This document shows positions 1-5,930 of a stretch of 7,615 nt of DNA, piece by piece; positions within the stretch are counted from its first letter, which is position 1; the number at the start of each line of letters is the position of its first letter. This stretch comes from Armatimonadota bacterium. Lineage in GTDB: Bacteria; Armatimonadota; Fimbriimonadia; Fimbriimonadales; Fimbriimonadaceae. Position numbers and translations under genes: made by a program. Location: positions 1-7,615 of the forward strand of contig JAEVZK010000036.1 of assembly GCA_023392285.1 (NCBI GenBank), read 5' to 3'. A model generated the notes under the pieces. The model made no database searches and was not told the origin of the DNA. It saw nothing but the letters and a program-made list of their open reading frames with translations.

Positions 1-284
1 CGATTGCGGAAAGCCTTCACCGATCTGCCGATCTCGTCCTGGCACTGTTTTCGGCAGATCGCTCAAGTCTCGCCAAAATTGGTCAGCGCCTATCATCCGG
101 CTCGACCCTCCTCTTCCAAGGCTTCACGACCGAAAACCGGCACCGGACCGGCAAACCTGCCCTCAGCAGGAGCTTTGATCCCGACGTTCTCCGCGAACTT
201 CTGCCCGATTGGGTGTGGCTCGACTTGCGCGAACACGACTCCCAGAAAGGTTCATCCATTTCGCTACTCGCACGAAAGGGATAG
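1..284 (+). CDS. Probable class I SAM-dependent methyltransferase, C-terminal part (5' end outside window)
   Basis: An open frame enters from the left edge (first complete codon at 3) and stops at TAG 282-284, giving 93 visible residues with no start codon needed inside the window. The segment reads like the last third of a TehB-like class I methyltransferase. A hydrophobic strand (DLVLALFS) is followed by a helix, then a Gly-containing turn and strand (SSGSTLLFQGFTTEN), matching the family's 'L.PGG.lilE.ftpeq' region. Next comes a helix and strand (VLRELLPDWVWLDLRE) and a closing strand SISLLARKG, matching the usual 'v.LvArkp' ending. The SAM-binding N-terminal motifs lie outside the window, so substrate and identity cannot be read. 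The other two forward frames give low-complexity Ser/Pro/Arg-rich translations, which supports this one. It is 117 nt upstream of ftsZ and is clearly not ftsA or ftsQ. The family call is by resemblance only. Confidence 0.62.
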   Translation, partial: IAESLHRSADLVLALFSADRSSLAKIGQRLSSGSTLLFQGFTTENRHRTGKPALSRSFDPDVLRELLPDWVWLDLREHDSQKGSSISLLARKG

Positions 285-391
285 CGCTTGCGGCTTTCTC
301 GGACTCAGCATCGTCTTGAACAACAGGAGTCGCTTGGATTCAGCCTTCGTCGTCGACGTGCACGACCGCTGTTCCGACCTGCGCAAGATAT

Positions 392-396
392 GGAGA
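392..396 (+). promoter_or_regulatory. Shine-Dalgarno of ftsZ, decides the GTG start
   Basis: GGAGA lies 5-6 nt before GTG 402-404. The competing in-frame ATG at 390-392 overlaps this site and has no purine-rich ribosome binding sequence upstream of it (preceded by a C/G-rich stretch). The site therefore favours GTG 402 as the ftsZ start. Confidence 0.7.
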
Positions 397-401
397 AGCA
401 A

Positions 402-1592
402 GTGAGACCAGAAAACCTATTTGATAACGGAGCCAAGATCAAGGTTGTTGGAGTCGGCGGAGCCGGTGGCAACGCGGTAGCACGGATGATCGACGCCGGA
501 CTCAGTGGGGTCAGCTTCCTGATCGTAAACACAGATTCCCAGGCTCTCAAGGGCGTGCGCAACGCTGAAACTCTCCAGATTGGCGAAACCCTCACGCGCG
601 GTCTTGGTGCCGGAGGCGATCCCGGCGTCGGGGAAGGGGCTGCCAAGGAAAACGAGACGGCCATCATGGGCGAACTCGCTGGTTGTGATATGGTTTTCAT
701 TACGGCGGGAATGGGCGGAGGAACCGGAACCGGAGCCGCGCCGGTCATCGCCGACATTGCCCGTCGAATGGGCATTCTCACCGTCGGAGTCGTCACCAAG
801 CCGTTCCTCTTCGAAGGTCCAAAGCGTGGACGGCTTGCCAACGCCGGTGCCGAAAGGCTCCGCAACAACGTCGACACGATGATCACGATCCCGAACAATC
901 GGCTCGTCGAAGTCGTTGACAAAGCGACCACCCTCACGAATGCATTTCGAGCCGCCGACGATGTTCTGCGCCAAGGCGTGCAAGGCATCAGCGAAATCAT
1001 TACCCTGCCCGGAATGATCAACGTCGACTTCGCGGATGTGCGTTCAATCATGTCGAATGCCGGCGTCGCGCTCATGGGTCTCGGAACAGGAACCGGCATC
1101 AATCGTGCGCGAGAGGCTGCCGAAGCTGCCGCGACCAGCCCGCTCCTTGAAACCAGCATCGACGGAGCGACGAAACTGCTTGTCAACATCACCGCTGGCC
1201 CGGATTTCAGCATCGGTGAAGCTCACGAGGCGATGGAATTCATTATTCAGCATGCCGACCTCGAAGAGGCAGACATCATCATGGGCCACGTGCTCAAGGA
1301 CCTCCCCGAAAATGCGGTTCAGATCACCCTCTTGGCGGCGGGCATGGATGCGTTTCGCCCATCCGCTCCAATAAAGGAGAGCGAGATCTTTTACTCGATG
1401 GAGGCTCCGTCGCGCATGCCTCAGTCTCCACAACCCGAACCGAAATCGCTGCCGAAAGAGGTGGTAGCACCTCCTGTTCAGCCAAAGTCCGAGCCTGAAC
1501 AGAAGCAGGCAACGTTCATCAAGTCCAATCTGGAGCTCGACGAGATCGACCTCGACCTCCCCGCGTTCCTGCGCAAGCAACGCGGTCAATAG
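402..1592 (+). CDS. ftsZ: Cell division protein FtsZ
   Basis: FtsZ is the tubulin-like GTPase that polymerises into the Z-ring at midcell and recruits the division machinery. The product is 396 residues, a normal family length. Visible landmarks are the N-terminal nucleotide-binding strand and loop (IKVVGVGGAGGNAV, about 13-26), NTD at 43-45, the tubulin signature GGGTGTG at 105-111, the T7 synergy loop NVDFADV at 207-213 whose acidic residues complete the GTPase site of the next subunit, and a Pro/Glu/Lys-rich linker from about 320 to 378. The conserved C-terminal peptide (DLDLPAFLRKQ, about 383-393) normally binds FtsA, ZipA, SepF or MinC. The start is taken as GTG 402 because of the GGAGA before it; an ATG at 390 would add four residues. 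A strong terminator follows the gene, and neither visible neighbour is a division gene, so ftsZ appears transcribed apart from ftsA/ftsQ. No convincing promoter was found between 285 and 401. Confidence 0.98.
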   Translation: MRPENLFDNGAKIKVVGVGGAGGNAVARMIDAGLSGVSFLIVNTDSQALKGVRNAETLQIGETLTRGLGAGGDPGVGEGAAKENETAIMGELAGCDMVFITAGMGGGTGTGAAPVIADIARRMGILTVGVVTKPFLFEGPKRGRLANAGAERLRNNVDTMITIPNNRLVEVVDKATTLTNAFRAADDVLRQGVQGISEIITLPGMINVDFADVRSIMSNAGVALMGLGTGTGINRAREAAEAAATSPLLETSIDGATKLLVNITAGPDFSIGEAHEAMEFIIQHADLEEADIIMGHVLKDLPENAVQITLLAAGMDAFRPSAPIKESEIFYSMEAPSRMPQSPQPEPKSLPKEVVAPPVQPKSEPEQKQATFIKSNLELDEIDLDLPAFLRKQRGQ

Positions 1593-1648
1593 CCTTTCAT
1601 CCCAATAAGAGTCCCGGCGAAGTTCGGGAGAAAACTGGTCCAACGCTT

Positions 1649-1674
1649 GCCCCGCCCTTGTGCGGGGCTTTTTT
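1649..1674 (+). terminator. Rho-independent terminator of ftsZ
   Basis: A 7-bp perfect GC-rich stem, GCCCCGC (1649-1655) with GCGGGGC (1662-1668), has a 6-nt loop and is followed at once by six T residues (1669-1674). It sits 57 nt after the ftsZ stop codon and is a textbook intrinsic terminator separating ftsZ from the sensor kinase gene. Confidence 0.93.
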
Positions 1675-1691
1675 GATAGCGTCAGCTATCA
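1674..1691. repeat. Short perfect inverted repeat downstream of the ftsZ terminator
   Basis: TGATAGC (1674-1680) and GCTATCA (1685-1691) form a perfect 7-bp inverted repeat around the tetranucleotide GTCA, starting on the last T of the terminator's T-run. No T-run follows directly on either strand (TTTTT comes only after a 7-nt gap on the plus strand), so it is not a clear second terminator. It could be an operator or a structural extension of the terminator. It lies about 85 nt upstream of the kinase -10 box. Confidence 0.45.
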
Positions 1692-1774
1692 GAAGTTGTT
1701 TTTGCCCGTTTCGGCTTGCAATCATGGGGCTCTCGAAGTTGGAGATGAATGCCTGGCGCTCATGCAAGACGCCC

Positions 1775-1780
1775 TATAAT
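1775..1780 (+). promoter_or_regulatory. -10 box (TATAAT) for the two-component operon, probably leaderless
   Basis: A perfect TATAAT consensus ends 8 nt before the kinase ATG at 1789. With normal spacing, transcription would begin at about 1786-1789, essentially on the start codon, and no Shine-Dalgarno precedes that ATG. The -35 region is weak: CTGGCG at 1753-1758, 16 nt upstream, matches TTGACA in three of six positions. The placement suggests a leaderless mRNA. Confidence 0.55.
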
Positions 1781-1788
1781 ATAGCGGC

Positions 1789-2886
1789 ATGCGGAGCTCC
1801 GGTCGCACCTGGCACCTCACCTACTTGGCGCACCTTTGGCTGTTGTCTCCCTTCCTCTTTCTTTGGCTAAGCAATCCCTCGGTCGCGCGGCAGCTCGCAC
1901 CCGCCAATATGGCTGCAATGCGATGGTTTGCCATTGGCATTCTCGCATACATTTCGATCCGAACCTATTTCGCATGGAAGAGTCCCAAGTGGCTGAATTG
2001 GGAATACGTGTTCCCACCCATCGATGTAGTCCTCGTCTCAGTGATGCTCTATATCGGCGACCGGGATCCACTCGGCAACATTACGCTCATGTATTTTTTG
2101 CCAATCGCGGAAGCGGCAGGCACGCTCAACGTTATTTGGGCGGGCACAGTTGGCGTGATGTGCGTCGCCGGTTGCATGATCGGCTCCTTCGGGGCTACGG
2201 CCGAGCCCGCCTATAATATTGCGTTTCGCCTATCCTTTCTCCTCATCAGCGCATCGTTGTTCACCTTCTTGGCCCGTATCGCAGCACGTCTGAAAGCCCA
2301 GCTCGACCTCGCCCGGGATCGTAACCGCTTAGCCCTTGAAATGCATGATGGAGTACAGGCTCATCTCGTGGCAGCTTCGGCACAACTTGAACTGCTTCAA
2401 CGGCTCACCGAGGGCAGGCCGAGCGAGTTGGCACGTGCCACCCAGGGGAGCGTCCGCGATGCCACGGATGAACTGCGATTTGTGGTGGGCCGTATGCGAG
2501 CGAAATCGCTGGTCGAAAGCTTCCTGCCGGCATTTATGCACTACGCGCACAACTTCTGCGAAAGGTCTGGCCTTAACCTGCACTTCGAGTCTCCCAAAGA
2601 AGAGTTTGCCTTGTCTCCCGACTGTGAGCATGCACTCTTTAGAGCCTCTCAAGAAGCCCTGACCAATATCGCGAAGCATGCTGAGGCAACGATCGTAACC
2701 ATCACCTTCACGATCTCGCCTAATCAACTCCAGATGACGATCCAAGACGACGGCAGGGGCCTTGGCGAAGCCACTTCTGGGGTCGGGCGACGAGGTATGG
2801 AAGAGCGTCTTCATAGCGTTGGCGGAGACGTGAGTCTGCTCCCCACCACAGTGGGTACAAAATTGGTCTTAACCGTGCCAAGATGA
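1789..2886 (+). CDS. Membrane sensor histidine kinase, NarL-type (HisKA_3 / HATPase_c)
   Basis: This is a two-component sensor kinase of 365 residues that autophosphorylates on histidine and passes phosphate to its regulator. The N-terminal 165 residues hold about five or six hydrophobic segments (roughly 10-27, 43-61, 76-90, 100-112, 115-134, 146-166) and no large extracytoplasmic domain, an arrangement like DesK-type or intramembrane-sensing kinases. The dimerisation/phosphoacceptor region follows (about 175-235), with the HisKA_3 motif ALEMHDGVQ and acceptor H186. The ATPase domain has an N box EALTNIAKHA (N273), a G1 box DDGRGLG (300-306) and a G2 region GRRGMEER (313-320). The start is ATG 1789, preceded by TATAAT at 1775-1780 and no ribosome binding site. 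Later methionines (41, 44) would remove the first membrane span. The gene is followed after 3 nt by its likely partner regulator. The signal sensed cannot be read from the sequence. Confidence 0.94.
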   Translation: MRSSGRTWHLTYLAHLWLLSPFLFLWLSNPSVARQLAPANMAAMRWFAIGILAYISIRTYFAWKSPKWLNWEYVFPPIDVVLVSVMLYIGDRDPLGNITLMYFLPIAEAAGTLNVIWAGTVGVMCVAGCMIGSFGATAEPAYNIAFRLSFLLISASLFTFLARIAARLKAQLDLARDRNRLALEMHDGVQAHLVAASAQLELLQRLTEGRPSELARATQGSVRDATDELRFVVGRMRAKSLVESFLPAFMHYAHNFCERSGLNLHFESPKEEFALSPDCEHALFRASQEALTNIAKHAEATIVTITFTISPNQLQMTIQDDGRGLGEATSGVGRRGMEERLHSVGGDVSLLPTTVGTKLVLTVPR

Positions 2887-2889
2887 CCC

Positions 2890-3552
2890 ATGGGCAACAC
2901 GAAGGTGATGATCGTTGAAGATGACGCTCTCCTCCGCGCGACGCTTGGCGAGTTGATTCGCTTAGAAGCTGATCTGGACCTCGTGTCGAGTGCTTCGAAT
3001 GGAGAACAGGGTGTGGCGGAGGCCCACGTCGTCCGTCCCGACGTGATCTTGATGGACATCGACATGCCCAAGCTGAACGGAATCGATGCAACCCGGAAGA
3101 TCAAGGCGGCGCTGCCCGATACTCAGGTGATCATCCTCACCAAGTTTGGTGATGATGCGAACGTCTTCAATGCGATCAAAGCGGGCGCGGTGGGCTATGT
3201 GCTGAAGGATGCTGGGTTAAGCGAGATTCGGACGGCGATCGAAGCGGCTTGCCATGGAGAGGGATTTCTCAGTCCGGTGCTCGTCACCAAGGTGCTCGGT
3301 GAATTCAATCGTCTGACTCAGGTCGCCGCCAAAAACCGCGAACTGTTCTCGGAATTAAGCCGTCGGGAAGTTGAGGTACTCGAACTCATCGCAAGCGGAG
3401 CCAAGAATGCGGCGATCGCGGACAAGCTTTGCCTCAGCGAGAAGACCGTGAAAACGCACGTGGGCAGCATTCTGAGGAAGCTGCACGTGAACGACCGAAC
3501 TGAGGCGGCCTTGGTGGCGCAGAAGCACGGCATCGCGGGCGGAGAAAAGTAG
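2890..3552 (+). CDS. Response regulator, NarL/FixJ family
   Basis: This is a DNA-binding response regulator of 220 residues, the usual length. The receiver domain (about 4-120) has the acidic pocket E10/D11/D12, phosphoacceptor D56 in LMDIDMP, the switch threonine T84 in ILTKF and the conserved lysine K106 in YVLKDA. A linker follows, then a LuxR-type helix-turn-helix (about 155-215) with LSRREVEVLELIASG and the recognition region LSEKTVKTHVGSILRKL. The start ATG lies 3 nt after the kinase stop codon with no Shine-Dalgarno visible, so translation is probably coupled to the kinase. Adjacency and family match (HisKA_3 kinases pair with NarL-type regulators) make it the cognate partner. Target genes are unknown; the small membrane-protein gene just downstream is one candidate. 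No terminator is visible after the gene. Confidence 0.96.
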   Translation: MGNTKVMIVEDDALLRATLGELIRLEADLDLVSSASNGEQGVAEAHVVRPDVILMDIDMPKLNGIDATRKIKAALPDTQVIILTKFGDDANVFNAIKAGAVGYVLKDAGLSEIRTAIEAACHGEGFLSPVLVTKVLGEFNRLTQVAAKNRELFSELSRREVEVLELIASGAKNAAIADKLCLSEKTVKTHVGSILRKLHVNDRTEAALVAQKHGIAGGEK

Positions 3553-3624
3553 GACTGCAGAGGTTATAGAATTGCGACCACAGGCCGATTCGTCACGAAG
3601 AATAATCGCCTAAAGTGAATTGTC

Positions 3625-3798
3625 ATGATTGATTACCATGTCTTCAGCCAATCCCTCGGGTGGTTCCTAGCCATCATATCGCTCATCGTCATTGCAGGCT
3701 TTATGGATTTCCACATGCGAACGATGGCCGAGCGGAAGGCTGAGGCGGCGGAGGCAGAGCGGTTTCGTCGTTGGGGGCTGCCACCGGCGAAACGGTGA
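3625..3798 (+). CDS. Small single-span membrane protein, unknown function
   Basis: This is a 57-codon open frame, ATG 3625 to TGA 3796-3798. The product has a short polar start (MIDYHVFSQS), one strong hydrophobic segment at about 12-27 (GWFLAIISLIVIAGFM), then a charged tail rich in Ala, Glu and Arg (about 31-50) that is probably helical and ends GLPPAKR. The abrupt change from membrane span to amphipathic tail is typical of real small membrane proteins rather than random sequence, and nothing else occupies this 250-nt stretch on either strand. No Shine-Dalgarno precedes the ATG. A weak -10-like TAAAGT (3611-3616) lies 8 nt before it, the same spacing as the TATAAT ahead of the kinase. It lies 72 nt after the response regulator and its stop is 4 nt from the end of the convergent deacetylase gene. 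No family was recognised and no function is proposed. Confidence 0.6.
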   Translation: MIDYHVFSQSLGWFLAIISLIVIAGFMDFHMRTMAERKAEAAEAERFRRWGLPPAKR

Positions 3799-3802
3799 TG
3801 GT

Positions 3803-4774
3803 CTACGGAGCGACGTAAGGCGCAAACTTCTTACCTTTGCTCATCACGTTTAGCCAATACGTGCTCCCGCCCTCGTTCTCACAAGCCACAACCCGGCGAA
3901 TTTGATAGCGGTTGAACTTCTTACCGTTGATGGGGTCGGACGGCTCCCCAGCGGCAAGGAACGAGCCCTTCACATGGTACTGCTTGCCATTGTAAGTAAA
4001 CCCTTCCATCAGCTTCATGTTGCGCGGGCGATTTCCATAGGGGAAAGCGAGGGTCGGGTTGGTGACTCCAAACTTTTCCAGCCAATCAAGCGAAGTGGCA
4101 ATTTCCTTCTTTACCGTCTCATCCGTCTGCACGCTAAGATTCTTGTGATGCCACGTATGTGAGGCAACTTCGCTTCCCATGGCCTGCAGCATCTTGATCT
4201 TGTGGTCAATCAACTTGACTTGGCCAAAGGGGTAGGGAGGAAGGATGAAGAACGTGCCATGCACCGGAAAATCGGGATGCTTCTCCGCAAATTGCTGCCA
4301 GATGCCCACGAAGGAATTCCGGCTGATCTTTCCGTTCTTGTCCAAGATGAATTGGCTCTCGTGAGCATCATCGAAGGTCATGATGACGGGAGACGCGCCA
4401 GGGGCTAAGTCCATCTTATCGTCGAGCCATTCGCTGGCGAGGACCGGGCGATAACCTAGCTTGTACAGCTTCTCCAGATCTTTCCGAAAGCTTGCTGGGG
4501 TGCGATCAAGCAGAGTATTTTTGCCACTTAGCTTGTGATACTCCAGCACGAGAATCTTGCCGTTTGTGTTTGCCTTTCGCGTTGTTACCCTCGCCTTAAC
4601 GGCCTTCACCGGCTTGGGCGGAGCGGCGTGCTTAACGACTTCCTGGACAGGCATGGAAAGTAATTTCGGTCCAAAATCCATCTCCCCTAGTCCTTTTCGG
4701 GGCAGCGGATCACAGCCCACTGCAACGAAAGCTGCGAAGCCAAAAATAACCAAATTCGTCCGTGAAATAAACAT
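3803..4774 (-). CDS. Polysaccharide deacetylase (NodB homology) lipoprotein
   Basis: This is a predicted metal-dependent carbohydrate esterase (CE4/NodB superfamily) of 323 residues, probably removing N-acetyl groups from a cell-envelope or exopolysaccharide substrate. The N-terminus is a lipoprotein signal peptide: positive start, hydrophobic core (about 7-19) and lipobox AVGC with lipidated Cys21. A Lys/Pro/Ala-rich spacer (about 45-65) leads to the catalytic domain beginning LVLEYHK. Motif 1 is TFDD (133-136; D135 likely base, D136 metal ligand), motif 2 is HTWHH (H206 and H210 metal ligands), and FPYG (244-247) occupies the motif 3 region. About 35 residues separate TFDD from GTFFIL, longer than in many NodB domains. 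A GTG at 4819 would add 15 residues before the signal peptide. ATG 4774 is preferred because it gives a clean signal peptide and has GGAG 11 nt upstream. The gene lies 97 nt after the cyclase gene on the same strand with no clear terminator between them. Confidence 0.9.
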   Translation of the reverse strand: MFISRTNLVIFGFAAFVAVGCDPLPRKGLGEMDFGPKLLSMPVQEVVKHAAPPKPVKAVKARVTTRKANTNGKILVLEYHKLSGKNTLLDRTPASFRKDLEKLYKLGYRPVLASEWLDDKMDLAPGASPVIMTFDDAHESQFILDKNGKISRNSFVGIWQQFAEKHPDFPVHGTFFILPPYPFGQVKLIDHKIKMLQAMGSEVASHTWHHKNLSVQTDETVKKEIATSLDWLEKFGVTNPTLAFPYGNRPRNMKLMEGFTYNGKQYHVKGSFLAAGEPSDPINGKKFNRYQIRRVVACENEGGSTYWLNVMSKGKKFAPYVAP

Positions 4775-4871
4775 TGCAAAGAAGGCTCCAGCGCGTGGCG
4801 ATCTCTCCCTGACCTCCACTCATTAAACGGGAACGCCTAACTTATGTTACGATAAACAGCCGCTCAAATTG

Positions 4872-5930
4872 TCACTTCTTTATCGTTATTGTGCCGGCCT
4901 CATTTTCTTTTCCCAGGATCGTGATGTGAATTGGCAGGAATTGCTTCACCACCCAAATCATGGTGAGTAGTCGCTGAGTTAGGCGGTTCGTCTTGATGGT
5001 AGAAGAGGATTCTCCGACGACGAGTGGGATGAGAATTTGGTCTGCTAAGAAAGGATCGACGGTAGCGTCGGTTGAAAGCCAATCCAACAACTCTTCGAAA
5101 GCGCTCTGCGCCACCGATTCGATTTTGATTCCCCGTTGTCCCATGCTTGTCGACCCTCCCCAGCCCCGCTCGAATTCGGTCCAAAGCGTAACGAATGCAC
5201 CTGCCGACCGGGCGTCCACTGGATTGAGGTCAATTTCCATCTTCAGCTTGGCCGATTGAGAGAGTCGAGACAAATGTGAGGCTGCTCGCTCTGCCACCGA
5301 CTGCGGCAGTTCAGCGGTGGTGATCACCGCCCGACAACTTTTCAGCTTGCCCCGCTCGCCCCAAGCGAGTCCATTGATCGAACTCGGTTCGATATCGATG
5401 CTGACTCGACCACCAGACTCGCGGCCAAAACCGGCCTCTTCTTGGTCAGGGAAGGCGTACAGTCCAGCCTTGGATAACACCGGTAAAGTTACGTTGGCGA
5501 GGTAATCGAACCCTAGGCTTCGATGGCCATAGGTTTCGCCTGATAACGTGACGGAGCTGTAGGCACCGCTCTTGGCAAGAACGGGCAGGAGGGAATTAAG
5601 GACAACCGGGGTACTAGCCGATCTTCTTCCGGATTCGTCCGGAAGGTCGAGGGAGCCTTGGAGAGCGCCTGCCTTCTTTGTGGGCAAGAAGCTGACGCTA
5701 AGCGACCCGGGTTCCAGTCCACGTGTTTCCGCCTGGCACGATTTTGCGAGTGCGGTTGCCAGCACCACGTCTTCGTAGTCCAGTCCGGGAAACTTTGTTC
5801 CGGTTCGTACATGGTCGATCCGAACGGCTTGCTGAGTCAGAGCCGACATGGTTAGTGCAGTTCGAACCAAGGCGCCCCCGCCTTCGCCATGCGAGCCGTC
5901 GATGAGTATGGGGGAACCGGGTGGCGGCAT
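4872..5930 (-). CDS. RNA 3'-terminal phosphate cyclase family protein, active site divergent
   Basis: The 352-residue product belongs to the RtcA/Rcl1 family by the N-terminal signature LIDGSHGEGGGALVRTAL (about 9-26), the VRTGTKFPGL segment (41-50), the central SGETYG (130-135), the LADQILIPL motif (296-304) and the C-terminal LLTMIWVVKQFLP (321-333). True RtcA converts RNA 3'-phosphates to 2',3'-cyclic phosphates through an AMP-histidine intermediate. Aligned by eye with E. coli RtcA, the histidine nucleophile (H309) is replaced by Arg320 (codon CGA). The Gln of GEGGGQ becomes Ala20, the second Arg of RAGR becomes Thr45 and the Gln of LLRQ becomes Glu53; R23 and R42 are kept. It may therefore lack cyclase activity, like eukaryotic Rcl1, or use another chemistry, so the symbol rtcA is withheld. 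ATG 5928-5930 overlaps the upstream gene's TAA by one base, with AAGG 4 nt before it, implying translational coupling. Confidence 0.88.
   Translation of the reverse strand: MPPPGSPILIDGSHGEGGGALVRTALTMSALTQQAVRIDHVRTGTKFPGLDYEDVVLATALAKSCQAETRGLEPGSLSVSFLPTKKAGALQGSLDLPDESGRRSASTPVVLNSLLPVLAKSGAYSSVTLSGETYGHRSLGFDYLANVTLPVLSKAGLYAFPDQEEAGFGRESGGRVSIDIEPSSINGLAWGERGKLKSCRAVITTAELPQSVAERAASHLSRLSQSAKLKMEIDLNPVDARSAGAFVTLWTEFERGWGGSTSMGQRGIKIESVAQSAFEELLDWLSTDATVDPFLADQILIPLVVGESSSTIKTNRLTQRLLTMIWVVKQFLPIHITILGKENEAGTITIKK

Noticed and set aside
351..358. CGTCGACG palindrome upstream of ftsZ
   Set aside because: An 8-bp palindrome in GC-rich sequence is expected by chance and has no flanking symmetry or promoter context.
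288..401. N-terminal extension of ftsZ to the TTG at 288 or ATG at 390
   Set aside because: The extra residues are Arg/Gln-rich and unlike any FtsZ N-terminus, and the only good Shine-Dalgarno (392-396) serves the GTG at 402.
4..405. 133-codon plus-strand frame over the left edge
   Set aside because: The translation is low-complexity Ser/Pro/Arg/Lys-rich and runs over the ftsZ start. The frame ending at 284 gives a protein-like methyltransferase C-terminus instead.
305..1213. 302-codon open frame on the minus strand opposite ftsZ
   Set aside because: It lies entirely across the unmistakable ftsZ coding region, its translation is Ser/Ala/Pro/Arg-rich with no recognisable motif, and it comes from codon bias on the sense strand.
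2212..2217. Second TATAAT, inside the kinase gene
   Set aside because: It lies within coding sequence for a membrane span with no start codon or paired -35 nearby; a chance match.
4775..4819. GTG 4819 as the deacetylase start
   Set aside because: It would put 15 extra charged residues ahead of a complete lipoprotein signal peptide and has no ribosome binding site; ATG 4774 is better.
4828..4874. Possible promoter for the deacetylase gene (GTGACA or TTGAGC with TAACAT/TAAGTT on the minus strand)
   Set aside because: No pair of hexamers combines good matches with 16-18 nt spacing, so a separate promoter is possible but not supported.
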